Origin: Pedococcus dokdonensis
GTDB lineage: Bacteria > Actinomycetota > Actinomycetes > Actinomycetales > Dermatophilaceae
Direction: 5' to 3'
Assembly: GCF_900104525.1 (NCBI RefSeq)
Contig: NZ_LT629711.1
Location: 372,001 to 436,000 of the forward strand
DNA length: 64,000 nucleotides
The notes beneath the pieces were generated by a model, which did no database searches, was not told the origin of the DNA, and worked only from the letters and a program-made list of their open reading frames with translations. This document shows positions 9,237 to 19,396 of this stretch, piece by piece. How positions within the stretch are numbered: the first letter of the stretch is position 1; every line of letters starts with the position of its first letter. Position numbers and translations under genes: made by a program.

Positions 9237-9300
9237 GAGCGGATGGACCACAGCGACCGGTCGGGCATGCCGCCACCGTGCCACTGTCAGGGCTGCTGGC

Positions 9301-9306
9301 TAGCGT
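9301..9306 (+). promoter_or_regulatory. -10 element TAGCGT for a leaderless VOC gene
   Basis: The hexamer ends exactly 6 nt before the ATG at 9313, so transcription should begin at or next to the start codon. Confidence 0.5.
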
Positions 9307-9312
9307 TGGGCC

Positions 9313-9684
9313 ATGGCCGTCACGAAGCAGGCACAAACCCACCACACCATCGACTACATCGAGCTCGCGGCGCCCGACCTCGGCGCGGCCCGCGACTTCT
9401 ACTCCGCGGCCTTCGGCTGGGAGTTCAACGACTACGGCGGCGAGTACGCCGGGATCCGAGCGGCCGACGGCGAGGGAGAGGTCGGTGGGCTCAACCCGGA
9501 CGGCGCTCCAGGCCCAGGCGGTGCGCTGGTGCTGCTCTACTCCGACGACCTCGACGCCACCGTGGCAGCAGTGCGCGACGCGGGAGGCGAGATCTCGCGT
9601 GACCCCTATGAGTTCCCGGGCGGCCGACGGTTCTACTTCCGTGACCCCGCCGGCAACGAGCTCGGGGTGTGGACCAGCGCCTGA
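9313..9684 (+). CDS. VOC-family (glyoxalase/bleomycin-resistance fold) protein
   Basis: This 123-residue protein consists of two beta-alpha-beta-beta-beta modules. The opening is HTIDYIELAAPDLGAARDFYSAAFGWEF; the second half ends FYFRDPAGNELGVW, the standard VOC signature with a metal-ligand Glu position. Such proteins are usually metal-dependent lyases, dioxygenases or drug-binding proteins; the substrate cannot be read from sequence. There is no ribosome-binding site, and the -10 hexamer at 9301 predicts a leaderless transcript. Confidence 0.85.
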   Translation: MAVTKQAQTHHTIDYIELAAPDLGAARDFYSAAFGWEFNDYGGEYAGIRAADGEGEVGGLNPDGAPGPGGALVLLYSDDLDATVAAVRDAGGEISRDPYEFPGGRRFYFRDPAGNELGVWTSA

Positions 9685-9715
9685 GCCTTGGCCCGGTGCC
9701 TCGCCGGTGATGGCC

Positions 9716-9721
9716 TAGCCT
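9716..9721 (+). promoter_or_regulatory. -10 element TAGCCT for a leaderless gene
   Basis: It lies 6 nt before the GTG at 9728, the same geometry as the other leaderless starts in this window. Confidence 0.45.
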
Positions 9722-9727
9722 GATCGC

Positions 9728-10189
9728 GTGGAGACGGGGGTGGAGCGACTCGGTCGGGCGGCGAAGACGTGGCGGGCAGCCGTCGTCCTCGCTCTGACGG
9801 TGATGTTCTGTGCCGGCTCGCTGGTCGGTGACGACCACTGGTGGCCGTTCAGTCCCTGGCGGATGTTCTCCACCTCGCAGGCCGCCACCGGCTCCGTCTG
9901 GTCGACCGGCATCGAGGTGCAGACCGCGGACAGGCCGGGCGAGTGGGTGCGCGCGCCACTGACTCCCGAGAACGTCGGGCTCAACCGCGCCGAGGTGGAG
10001 GGCCGGATCCCGCAGATCGAGGCCGACCCGTCGCGGCTGGGCACGCTGGCCCGGAGCCACAGCGAGCTGCGTCCCAGCTCAGCGGAGTGGACCGCCCTGC
10101 GCGTGGTCCGGCGCCTCATCGTCGTGGTCGACCGCAGGCCCACCGGCGAGGTCCGCACCGAGGTCCTGGCCGAATGGCGCGCGTCGTGA
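9728..10189 (+). CDS. Membrane-anchored protein, partner of the HTTM-like gene
   Basis: This 153-residue protein was not assigned to a family. One hydrophobic helix (about residues 17-34) is followed by a Trp-rich stretch, DDHWWPFSPWRMFS, and a mainly extracytoplasmic domain. Its stop overlaps the start of the next gene, an HTTM-like membrane protein, so the pair probably forms an operon and may act together. WPFSPWRMFS-like segments often accompany HTTM proteins (from memory, not verified). Confidence 0.65.
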   Translation: METGVERLGRAAKTWRAAVVLALTVMFCAGSLVGDDHWWPFSPWRMFSTSQAATGSVWSTGIEVQTADRPGEWVRAPLTPENVGLNRAEVEGRIPQIEADPSRLGTLARSHSELRPSSAEWTALRVVRRLIVVVDRRPTGEVRTEVLAEWRAS

Positions 10190-11145
10190 GCGGGCGGGAG
10201 ACGGTGGTCGAGCCGGGCGGCCGCACCGGGTCGAGGTTCTCCGGCTGGCTCTTCGCGCCCATGCCGCTGTCGCGGGTGGCAGCGCTCCGGGTGCTGGTCT
10301 TCGCCTTCGTCATCGTCGACGTCCTGCTGCTGCACACCTCCGGCTGGTACCACGGCTACGCCGACCCGGTCTGGTACGAGCCGCTCGTCATGGGCACGGT
10401 GCTGCACCTGCCGGCCGCGACCGTGCTGCTGGTGCAGGTCCTCAAGTGGGGCTGCGTGGCCGCGGCGCTGGCGGCGATGACCGGCCGCGCGCCTCGGCTG
10501 CTCGGTTGGGTGGTGGCGGTCGGCTGGGTCTGGTACCAGTACGTCGCCTTCTCCTACGGCAAGGTCGACCACGACCGGGCCGACTTCGTCGTGGCCCTCG
10601 CGTTGCTGCCGACCGTCGGACTGGCGCACCTGTCCGACCAGCGGCGCAGCGAGGCGGCGGGGTTCGCCCTGCGCGCCGTGCAGCTCGCGGCGGTCGCGAC
10701 CTACTTCCTGTCGGCGTGGGCCAAGGTCCGCTTCGGCGGCTGGGACTGGGTCAACTCGGCCACGATGGTCCGGGCCGTCGTCCGCCGGGGCACCCCGATG
10801 GCCCAGTGGCTGCTCGAGGTGCCGTGGACGCTGCACTGGTTCCAGTGGGTGCTGATGGGTGCCGAGCTCACCTCGCCGGTCATCTTCTTCCTGTCCGAGA
10901 AGTGGCGGCGGCGGGTGGTCGGAGGCTGGTTCGTCTTCCACGCCATGACCTACGGCGCCATCACCATCGCGTTCTGGCCGCACCTGGTGATGATGTTGGC
11001 GTTCCTCCCGCTGGAGCGGTATGCCGCGTGGCTGAGGGAGCAGTTCGGTCGGCTGCGTGGCGGCTCGCCTCGCCGAGGGCCACAGCCCGACCGCGGACGT
11101 GAACCCGAGCAGGCGCTGCCGTCCGTGCCGGTGTCGCGAGTCTGA
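10186..11145 (+). CDS. HTTM-domain-like polytopic membrane protein
   Basis: This 319-residue integral membrane protein has about 7-8 hydrophobic segments. It resembles the HTTM family (related to vitamin-K-dependent gamma-carboxylase membrane domains). Characteristic blocks are RVLVFAFVIVDVLLL, a Trp/Tyr-rich loop after the first segment (GWYHGYADPVWYEP), and YFLSAWAKVRFGGWDWVN. Function unknown. I chose the GTG at 10186 because it overlaps the preceding stop; an ATG at 10174 is also in frame. The stop codon lies within a strong terminator hairpin. Confidence 0.65.
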   Translation: MSGRETVVEPGGRTGSRFSGWLFAPMPLSRVAALRVLVFAFVIVDVLLLHTSGWYHGYADPVWYEPLVMGTVLHLPAATVLLVQVLKWGCVAAALAAMTGRAPRLLGWVVAVGWVWYQYVAFSYGKVDHDRADFVVALALLPTVGLAHLSDQRRSEAAGFALRAVQLAAVATYFLSAWAKVRFGGWDWVNSATMVRAVVRRGTPMAQWLLEVPWTLHWFQWVLMGAELTSPVIFFLSEKWRRRVVGGWFVFHAMTYGAITIAFWPHLVMMLAFLPLERYAAWLREQFGRLRGGSPRRGPQPDRGREPEQALPSVPVSRV

Positions 11146-11186
11146 AGGATCCTCCGGCCCTGGGTGCGGAGGATCCTACAGACTCG
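11137..11186 (+). terminator. Long hairpin terminator overlapping a stop codon
   Basis: Arms 11137-11156 and 11167-11186 pair over 20 bp with one mismatch around a 10-nt loop. The TGA of the upstream gene is inside the left arm. There is no T-tract, as is common in actinobacterial terminators. The near-symmetry would work for either strand. Confidence 0.75.
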
Positions 11187-11224
11187 TGGTTGCGGCGGGC
11201 CGCGACCGTGTCGGTGCCGGCGGC

Positions 11225-11230
11225 TAGGGT
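11225..11230 (+). promoter_or_regulatory. -10 element TAGGGT for a leaderless gene
   Basis: It lies 6 nt before the GTG at 11237. Confidence 0.5.
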
Positions 11231-11236
11231 CGACGG

Positions 11237-11884
11237 GTGAGTCGATCAGAGCACGTCGCCGCCTTCCTCTCCGCCGTCGACCTGTCGCTCGAGCTGGCCG
11301 CGCGACCCGAGGTGGGCGACGCCTGGGAGCGCGAGAGCTCGTGCGCCGGGATGACGGTCGGGGGGCTCACCCACCACCTCCTCGGCCAGGCCCGCAACAG
11401 CGTCGGGCTGCTGCAGGCGCAGCTGCCCGCCAGTGCCCCCGTCATCCGCCTCGCCGAGCACTACGAGCGAGCCAGCTGGGTGCGCGACTCCCAGAACGGG
11501 CAGCCCGACCCCGAGCAGACGGACCAGGACAACGAGGGGGCGCTGGCCGGCCACGCCGCGGTGCTCGCCGCTGGCGCTGCAGCGGCCCAGGCCCTGCCGG
11601 GCCTCCTCGCCGAGCCTCGCGACCCGGACGTCGTCTTCATCTCCTGGCAGGGGTGGGCACTCCCGACGCACGACTACCTCACGACGCGGATGATGGAGAT
11701 GGTCGTGCACGGTGACGACCTCGCGTCGAGCGTCGGGCTGGACAGCCCGAGCTATCCCGACGGCGTCGCGGGGCCGGTGCTGGAGCTCCTCACGGGGGTC
11801 GCCGTCCGGCGGCACGGTCTCACCGACGTGGTGCGGGCACTCAGCCGACCGCAGCGCGCGCCCCGCTCGATCTCGGCGTTCTGA
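11237..11884 (+). CDS. Maleylpyruvate isomerase-family (mycothiol-dependent, DinB-like) protein
   Basis: This 215-residue protein has the N-terminal helical DinB/MDMPI fold, in which a mycothiol-dependent metal site uses three His. Visible features are the helix opening HVAAFLSAVDLSLELA, AGMTVGGLTHHLLGQ with candidate metal His, and TRMMEMVVHGDDLASSVG, the usual third-His region (VHGxDL). Members act as mycothiol S-transferases or isomerases; the real substrate is unknown. Its presence fits a mycothiol-producing actinobacterium. Confidence 0.75.
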   Translation: MSRSEHVAAFLSAVDLSLELAARPEVGDAWERESSCAGMTVGGLTHHLLGQARNSVGLLQAQLPASAPVIRLAEHYERASWVRDSQNGQPDPEQTDQDNEGALAGHAAVLAAGAAAAQALPGLLAEPRDPDVVFISWQGWALPTHDYLTTRMMEMVVHGDDLASSVGLDSPSYPDGVAGPVLELLTGVAVRRHGLTDVVRALSRPQRAPRSISAF

Positions 11885-11925
11885 CGCGCGGCGACCACGC
11901 GGCATACCCCCTTGTCGCGTCGCGC

Positions 11926-11931
11926 TAGGGT
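11926..11931 (+). promoter_or_regulatory. -10 element TAGGGT for a leaderless gene
   Basis: It lies 6 nt before the GTG at 11938, following an intergenic copy of the GTATGCCG octamer on the other strand. Confidence 0.5.
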
Positions 11932-11937
11932 CGCTGC

Positions 11938-12924
11938 GTGCAGCCCGACGACGAGCACCTGCCCGCGGCGGTCCTCGCGGAGGCGACGGCGCCCCTCCCC
12001 GGCGACGTCCCCGGGTTCCACGACGCGTTGCTGCAGGCGGCTGACGCCCACGACCCGATCCGGATGGACCACCTCGTGCACGGCTGGGCACAGGCCCGCG
12101 CCGAGCTGCTGCCCGTCGAGGAGCAGGCCGAGCTGGCCATGCAGGCCGTCCTCGACCGCCGACTGGGTCAGGTGCTCTTCGGCGCCGGACACCCGGCCGC
12201 GGCGCAGGTCCTCTCCGACGCCCTCGGCGCGGCGGTGCTCGCCGAGGACGAGGTCGAGACGCTGCGCTGCCACGTGGCGCTGGTGCCGGTCGAGGTGCTG
12301 CTCGGCGACGCCGAGGCGCTCGCCGCCGGGCGGGGCTACGTCGAGCAGCTGCAGGCGCTGGGGGAGCCGGGACACGCCGCGGGAGGTCTGATGGGGCTGG
12401 CCCAGGTCGCGCCCCCGGAGGAGGGGCCGGTGCTGGTGCTGCGCGCCTCGCACCTCTACGAGCAGGCCGGTGACGGCGGGTGGGCGGCCGAGGCGGCTGT
12501 CCTCGCCGCGCGCGCGCTGGCCGCTGCGGGCGACCCGCGCGGGTCCGACGTGCTCGAGCGGGCGCGGCACCTGGTCGACGCGCACGCGACCGTCGAGCTC
12601 CGCGTGGCGCTGGCCGAAGTGGAGGCCATCGTGCTCTGGCAGTCGGGTGAGCCGGAGACCGCGGCGGCGCTGCTGGGAGCTGCGATCGAGGCCTCCGAGC
12701 GCACCGGGCGTCCGGTGGCACCGGACCTGCAGATCCTGCTCTGCGACATCCTGGTGGAGGGCGAGCAGTGGGACGCCCTGCACACCCCGGCCAGCGCGTT
12801 GGTGCGCTTCGGCCAGCTCGTGGACGACGACGAGCTGGAGTCCATGGGGGTGCGCTATCTCCGGCTAAGCAGAGGCGGGGATTCGACCGAGAGGCCCGAT
12901 GCTCCTCGGGTGGGAGTCCATTGA
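11938..12924 (+). CDS. Alpha-solenoid (TPR-like) protein of unknown function
   Basis: This 328-residue protein is almost wholly helical and Ala/Leu/Glu-rich. It has repeated helix pairs resembling TPRs (for example ASHLYEQAGDGGWAAEAAVLA and LWQSGEPETAAALLGAAIEAS). There is no signal peptide or catalytic motif, so it is probably a cytosolic scaffold or interaction protein. The last about 20 residues (RGGDSTERPD onwards) are low-complexity and overlap the start of the next small ORF in another frame. Confidence 0.65.
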   Translation: MQPDDEHLPAAVLAEATAPLPGDVPGFHDALLQAADAHDPIRMDHLVHGWAQARAELLPVEEQAELAMQAVLDRRLGQVLFGAGHPAAAQVLSDALGAAVLAEDEVETLRCHVALVPVEVLLGDAEALAAGRGYVEQLQALGEPGHAAGGLMGLAQVAPPEEGPVLVLRASHLYEQAGDGGWAAEAAVLAARALAAAGDPRGSDVLERARHLVDAHATVELRVALAEVEAIVLWQSGEPETAAALLGAAIEASERTGRPVAPDLQILLCDILVEGEQWDALHTPASALVRFGQLVDDDELESMGVRYLRLSRGGDSTERPDAPRVGVH

Positions 12925-13117
12925 CCGCGTCTGTGGCAGCACGAGCTATGGTGCGAGCTCCAAGGTGACCCAGAACAACTCGGGCTATCCCGTCTACTTC
13001 GGAAGTGTCGCGGGCTCGCCGACGAGCAAGTGCTTCTCGGCCTCGACCCAGACCACGGCGTACCAGTCGAGTGTGTCCGACACGTTCGTGATCACCGGCT
13101 TCAAGGCCTGCGCCTAG
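12899..13117 (+). CDS. Possible small Cys-containing protein or remnant
   Basis: This is a 72-codon frame with GC-ending codons and three Cys (DRVCGSTSYG, SKCFSAS, FKACA). It is rich in Ser, Thr, Tyr and Asn, unlike its neighbours and like a secreted beta-domain. It has no signal peptide and no clear ribosome-binding site, and it overlaps the TPR-like gene by 26 bp. It may be the surviving C-terminus of a longer exported protein. The function is not recognised and its reality is uncertain. Confidence 0.35.
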   Translation: MLLGWESIDRVCGSTSYGASSKVTQNNSGYPVYFGSVAGSPTSKCFSASTQTTAYQSSVSDTFVITGFKACA

Positions 13118-13122
13118 ACCTC

Positions 13123-15005
<1,883 letters not shown>

Positions 15006-15023
15006 CACCAGCCGGCACGACCT

Positions 15024-15061
15024 GACGGTGCCCGGGACCCCGTGTGGTCCCGGGCACCGTC
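15024..15061 (+). terminator. Hairpin terminator after glnB
   Basis: A perfect 16-bp stem (15024-15039 with 15046-15061, GACGGTGCCCGGGACC and complement) encloses a 6-nt loop. It should end the amtB-glnB transcript and leave glnD on its own promoter. Confidence 0.85.
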
Positions 15062-15136
15062 ATGCTGCGGGCGGGGGCGGAGTGCGGGAGGTGTGCGGCG
15101 CAGGGGCTGCCGCGCGCCGGAGCCAGCCAGGCGGCA

Positions 15137-15206
15137 TACCCACTTCTGGCCACTGGTGCCGCGCGGAGGAGACATTTCCGGCTCCACACCCTGCACCTCT
15201 GGCCAG
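15137..15206. repeat. Intergenic inverted repeat, copy 2
   Basis: CACTTCTGGCC at 15137-15147 pairs with GGCCAGAAGT at 15197-15206. The left side continues (CACTGGTGCCGC) much as copy 1 does at 1874. It shows a dispersed palindromic repeat family in intergenic DNA. Confidence 0.55.
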
Positions 15207-15276
15207 AAGTCCGGGGGTGTGGCCCCACGCGGCCGGACGCGGAGCGACGAGGACGCGCGCAAACGGCCCCAGACGT

Positions 15277-15292
15277 CTAACACGGGCGTAAC
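15277..15292 (+). promoter_or_regulatory. GlnR-like box upstream of glnD
   Basis: CTAACACGGGCGTAACA begins here and is nearly identical to the site before amtB (13154). The pattern CTAAC-n6-GTAAC matches GlnR half sites. Confidence 0.65.
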
Positions 15293-15328
15293 ACGTGGGC
15301 CGACGTCCCGAAACGTCGAGAGGGCACG

Positions 15329-17710
15329 GTGGTGCACGTGACGATCGAGCAGACCGACCTGGCCGCCCGCCGCCTCGACCTGGCGGGGGCGCGCGGCTTC
15401 GACGCGCCGGGAGCCGGCCCGGCCCGCCGCGACGCCATCGCCGAGCTGACGCGCGACTGGCTGGGCCAGGTCTGGACCCAGGCCCTCGACGGCAAGCCCA
15501 CCGAAGGCATTGCGCTGGCCTCGGTCGGGAGCCTGGCCCGCGGCGACGCGGGCCCGCTGAGCGACGTGGACCTCGTGCTGCTGCACTACGGGCGCTCGCT
15601 CAGTGGTGACGACCTGCGTGGCCTGGCCGACCGCGTCTGGTATCCGGTGTGGGACGCGGGCGTGAAACTCGACCACGCCGTGCGCACCGTCAACCAGTGC
15701 CGCACCGTCGCATCGGGAGACCTGGCCGCAGCGGTGGGGCTGCTCGACCTGCAGTGCGTGGCCGGGGACCCCGAGGTCGTCGCCGCCGCCAAGTCGACCG
15801 TCTCGCACGACTGGCGGGCGAACGCCCGGCGCCGGCTGCCCCAGCTGGTCGACAGCCTCAAGGCCCGGCACGCCCGGCACGGCGAGCTGGCGCAGAGCCT
15901 CGAGCCAGACCTCAAGGAGGCCCACGGCGGCCTGCGCGACATGACCGTCCTGGGTGCTCTCGTCGCAGCCTGGCTCACCGACCGACCGCACGTGGGCGTC
16001 GACGAGGCGCACCAGAGGCTGCTCGACGTGCGCGACGCGGTGCACGTCGTGACGGGTCGGGGTCGCGACCGGCTCACCCGCGAGGACCACGACGCGGTCG
16101 CGGCCCTGCTCGGTCACACCGACTCCGACGAGCTGATGACCGTGGTCGCCGACGCCGGTCGCACCATCGCCTACGCCCTCGACGGCACGGTGCGCCGCGC
16201 CGGGCAGTCGCAGCGGGCTCGCACGCTGCGGGTCGGTCCGCGGCGTCCGCAGCTGAACCCGCTCGGCTTCGGGATGTTCGAGCACGACGGCGAGGTGGTC
16301 CTCGGACCGCGCAGCACGCTGTCCACCGACCCGCTGCTGCCGTTGCGCGCCGCCGTCGTGGCCGCGCGGTCCAACCTGCCCATCGCCCCCACCACGCTGG
16401 CCAACCTCGCCGGCCAGGCCCCCACGCTCCAGGAGCCGTGGCCCCAGATCGCTCGCGACCTCTTCGCCGACCTGCTCGCGACCGGCCCGGGGCTGATCGC
16501 GGTGTGGGAGGGCCTCGACCAGGCCGGCATCATCGAACGCTGGCTGCCCGAGTGGGCGGCAGTGCGGTCGCGCCCGCAGCGCAGCGCGGTCCACCGGCAC
16601 ACCGTCGACCGGCACCTGATCGAGACCGTGGTGCTCGCGGGCGGTCTGGTGCGCAGCGTCACCCGGGCCGACCTGCTGCTGCTGGCCGCGCTGCTCCACG
16701 ACATCGGCAAGATCCGCGGCTCGCGCGACCACTCCGCCACGGGTGCGCCGCTGGCCCGCACCATCGCCACCCGGCTGGGGTACCCCGTGGCAGACGTCGA
16801 GATCGTCACGACCCTGGTGCGCGAGCACCTGACCCTGATCGACCTCGCGACCCGTCGCGACCACCAGGACGCCAGCACGGTCACGGCCGCGCGTGCGGCC
16901 GTGGGTGGTTCGCGCGAGGTGTTCGACCTGCTCGTCGCCCTCACCGAGGCCGACGCCAGCGCCGCCGGTCCGGCGGCCTGGACCGACTGGCGCGCGACGC
17001 TCCTGAGCCAGCTCGCCGATGCCGCCCGCAAGGGCTGGGAGGAAGGCACCGTGCCGCCGCCGGCCGAGACCGCGACCGTCGACGAGGACGACCTGCGCGC
17101 CGTGGCCGCGGGCGACCCCCGGGTCGTCATCCGGCCACAGGGTGGGTCCTACCGGATCGACGTCTTCGACCGAGACCGGCTGGGACTGTTCGCCGACACC
17201 GCAGGCCTGCTCGCGGCATACGGGCTGGTCGTCCGCACCGCGATCCTGCGCACCATCGACGGGGTGGCCGCCAACGAGTGGCACGTCGAGAGCCCGAGCG
17301 GTGAGCCGCCGCACGAGGAGCGGATCGTCCGGGGTCTCGAGCGGCTGGCGCAGGGCGACCGCGCGCCGCTCGGGCTGCTCGAGCGCCGGCGCCAGTTCGC
17401 CGCCCGTCCCAGCGCCGAGGCCGAGACGGGGTCACCCGGGCAGGCGCGGGCCCTCGTCGTGCCGCACGCCTCCGAGGAGGCGACCGTGATCGAGGTGCGC
17501 GCCCAGGACCGACCGGGGTTGCTGCACGAGCTGGGGATGGGCTTCGCGAAGGCCGGGCTCTCGGTGCGCTCGGCGCACATCGCCACGTATGCCGGCCAGA
17601 CCCTGGACACCTTCTACGTCACCGAGTTCGGTAGTCGCCTCCTGTCGCCCGCCAAGGTCGCGCAGACGGTGGCGATGGTGATCGACACCTGCGACGGCAC
17701 CGCCCCCTGA
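15329..17710 (+). CDS. glnD: GlnD, PII nucleotidyltransferase/removing enzyme
   Basis: GlnD modifies and demodifies PII according to glutamine level. The 793-residue protein has an N-terminal nucleotidyltransferase domain with GSLARGDAGPLSDVDLVLL (about residue 67; GS and DVD metal site) and a GlnE/GlnD-like helical linker. An HD hydrolase domain carries LLHDIGKIRGSRDHS (about 455), and two C-terminal ACT domains sense glutamine (about 610-690 and 715-790, the latter IEVRAQDRPGLLHELG). It starts at GTG behind GAGAGGG. A hairpin follows the stop. Confidence 0.95.
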   Translation: MVHVTIEQTDLAARRLDLAGARGFDAPGAGPARRDAIAELTRDWLGQVWTQALDGKPTEGIALASVGSLARGDAGPLSDVDLVLLHYGRSLSGDDLRGLADRVWYPVWDAGVKLDHAVRTVNQCRTVASGDLAAAVGLLDLQCVAGDPEVVAAAKSTVSHDWRANARRRLPQLVDSLKARHARHGELAQSLEPDLKEAHGGLRDMTVLGALVAAWLTDRPHVGVDEAHQRLLDVRDAVHVVTGRGRDRLTREDHDAVAALLGHTDSDELMTVVADAGRTIAYALDGTVRRAGQSQRARTLRVGPRRPQLNPLGFGMFEHDGEVVLGPRSTLSTDPLLPLRAAVVAARSNLPIAPTTLANLAGQAPTLQEPWPQIARDLFADLLATGPGLIAVWEGLDQAGIIERWLPEWAAVRSRPQRSAVHRHTVDRHLIETVVLAGGLVRSVTRADLLLLAALLHDIGKIRGSRDHSATGAPLARTIATRLGYPVADVEIVTTLVREHLTLIDLATRRDHQDASTVTAARAAVGGSREVFDLLVALTEADASAAGPAAWTDWRATLLSQLADAARKGWEEGTVPPPAETATVDEDDLRAVAAGDPRVVIRPQGGSYRIDVFDRDRLGLFADTAGLLAAYGLVVRTAILRTIDGVAANEWHVESPSGEPPHEERIVRGLERLAQGDRAPLGLLERRRQFAARPSAEAETGSPGQARALVVPHASEEATVIEVRAQDRPGLLHELGMGFAKAGLSVRSAHIATYAGQTLDTFYVTEFGSRLLSPAKVAQTVAMVIDTCDGTAP

Positions 17711-17715
17711 CGCAT

Positions 17716-17767
17716 CGAGTCGTGTGCCTGAGCGCGCGCCATGGCGCACTGTCAGGCACACGACTCG
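17716..17767 (+). terminator. Perfect 16-bp hairpin between glnD and ffh
   Basis: CGAGTCGTGTGCCTGA (17716-17731) pairs perfectly with 17752-17767. The 20-nt loop itself contains the palindrome GCGCGCCATGGCGC. It is most simply the glnD terminator; there is no T-tract. Confidence 0.75.
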
Positions 17768-17775
17768 GGGTCGAT

Positions 17776-17781
17776 TAACCT
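17776..17781 (+). promoter_or_regulatory. -10 element TAACCT upstream of ffh
   Basis: The TANNNT hexamer ends 7 nt before the GTG at 17789. No ribosome-binding site is visible, so ffh is probably leaderless. Confidence 0.45.
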
Positions 17782-17788
17782 TGGGGCC

Positions 17789-19396
17789 GTGTTCACCTCA
17801 CTCTCCGACCGCCTGACAGCCACCTTCAAGAACCTCCGGGGCAAGGGGCGGCTGTCCGAGTCCGACGTCAACGCGACCGTGCGCGACATCCGGCTCGCGC
17901 TGCTCGACGCCGACGTCTCGCTGCCGGTGGTCAAGAAGTTCACCGCGGCGGTGCGCGAGCGCGCGCTCGGTGCCGAGGTGTCCGGCGCCCTCAACCCGGC
18001 CCAGCAGGTCGTCAAGATCGTCAACGAGGAGCTCGTCGGCATCCTCGGTGGGGCCACGCGCACGATCCGGTTCGCCAAGAACCCGCCCACCGTGATCATG
18101 CTCGCGGGTCTGCAGGGTGCCGGTAAGACCACGCTGGCCGGCAAGCTCGCCGCGTGGCTCAAGGAGCAGGGCCACACCCCGATCCTCGTGGCGGCCGACC
18201 TCCAGCGCCCGAACGCCGTGACCCAGCTCGAGGTCGTCGGCCAGCGCGCCGGAGTGCCGGTGTTCGCGCCCGAGCGCGGCAACATCGGCGGCCACGACGC
18301 CGTCGGCCCGACGGGGGAAGGGACCCGGTCGTTCGGCGACCCCGTCGACGTCTCCCGCGCCGGCATCGAGCAGGCCCGCCGCTCCCAGCACGACGTCGTC
18401 ATCGTCGACACCGCCGGCCGCCTGGCCGTCGACGCGAACCTCATGCAGCAGGCCGCCGACATCCGCGCCGCGATCTCGCCCGACGAGGTGCTGTTCGTCA
18501 TCGACGCGATGATCGGCCAGGCCGCGGTCGAGACCGCCCTCGCCTTCCAGGAGGGGGTCGACTTCACCGGGGTCGTGCTCTCCAAGCTCGACGGTGACGC
18601 CCGTGGTGGTGCGGCCCTCTCGGTGGCATCGGTCACCGGCCGGCCGATCATGTTCGCCAGCACCGGCGAGGGCGTGAAGGACTTCGAGGTCTTCCACCCC
18701 GACCGGATGGCGTCGCGGATCCTCGACATGGGTGACGTGCTCACGCTCATCGAGCAGGCGGAGAAGGCCTTCGACGCCCGCCAGGCCGAGGAGATGCACC
18801 GCAAGTTCCTCGCCGAGGAGGACTTCACCTTCGACGACTTCCTCCAGCAGATGTCGGCCCTCAAGAAGATGGGCGGCATGAAGGCGATGCTCGGCATGAT
18901 GCCGGGCATGGGCCAGATGAAGGCCCAGCTCGACAACCTCGACCCGCGCGAGTTCGACCGGATCGAGGCGATGGTGCGGTCGATGACGCCGTTCGAGCGC
19001 ACGCACTCCAAGCAGATCAACGGATCCCGTCGGCTGCGCATCGCCAAGGGCTCGGGCGTCGAGGTGTCCGAGGTCAACGCCCTGCTCGAGCGGTTCACCG
19101 AGGCGCAGAAGATGATGAAGCAGCTCGCCCGCGGTGGCGGCCTCCCCGGGATGCCGGGCATGCCCGGCATGGGTGGTGGCAAGAAGGGCCGCCAGCAGCA
19201 GCCGCAGCGCAAGAAGTCGAAGTCCGGCAACCCCGCCAAGCGCGCCGCCGAGGAGCGGGCCGCGGCCGAGAGGGCGTCCGCACCCAGGACTGGCGGCGGG
19301 TCGGCCTTCGGCGCCGGAGCCGGGAACGGCGGCATACCTGCTGACCTCGACCCGAACGAGCTGCCCGCAGGCTTCGAGAAGTTCCTCGGCAGGTGA
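17789..19396 (+). CDS. ffh: Signal recognition particle GTPase Ffh
   Basis: Ffh binds the SRP RNA and nascent signal sequences and pairs with FtsY. The 535-residue protein has an N domain, then a G domain with P-loop GLQGAGKTTLAGKLA (about 107), DTAGRLAVD (about 207) and SKLDGDARGGAALS (about 264). The M domain is Met-rich (KKMGGMKAMLGMMPGMGQMK). A short extra loop, ERGNIGGHDAVGPTGEG, follows the G2 region, and the C-terminus is a Gly/Met then Lys/Gln-rich tail. GTG 17789 was preferred because FTSLSDRLTATFKNLRG is the family N-terminus. Confidence 0.97.
   Translation: MFTSLSDRLTATFKNLRGKGRLSESDVNATVRDIRLALLDADVSLPVVKKFTAAVRERALGAEVSGALNPAQQVVKIVNEELVGILGGATRTIRFAKNPPTVIMLAGLQGAGKTTLAGKLAAWLKEQGHTPILVAADLQRPNAVTQLEVVGQRAGVPVFAPERGNIGGHDAVGPTGEGTRSFGDPVDVSRAGIEQARRSQHDVVIVDTAGRLAVDANLMQQAADIRAAISPDEVLFVIDAMIGQAAVETALAFQEGVDFTGVVLSKLDGDARGGAALSVASVTGRPIMFASTGEGVKDFEVFHPDRMASRILDMGDVLTLIEQAEKAFDARQAEEMHRKFLAEEDFTFDDFLQQMSALKKMGGMKAMLGMMPGMGQMKAQLDNLDPREFDRIEAMVRSMTPFERTHSKQINGSRRLRIAKGSGVEVSEVNALLERFTEAQKMMKQLARGGGLPGMPGMPGMGGGKKGRQQQPQRKKSKSGNPAKRAAEERAAAERASAPRTGGGSAFGAGAGNGGIPADLDPNELPAGFEKFLGR

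Larger units (their letters stand above)
15006..15328. other. 323-bp intergenic region between glnB and glnD
   Basis: It contains, in order, a perfect hairpin terminator (15024-15061), an intergenic GTATGCCG octamer (15128-15136, minus orientation), copy 2 of an inverted repeat (15137-15206), and a GlnR-like box (15277-15292). No credible coding sequence was seen. Confidence 0.7.

Noticed and set aside
12861..12924. Frameshift at the end of the TPR-like gene
   Set aside because: The adjacent frame does not continue the solenoid pattern, so the normal stop at 12924 is more likely than a broken gene.
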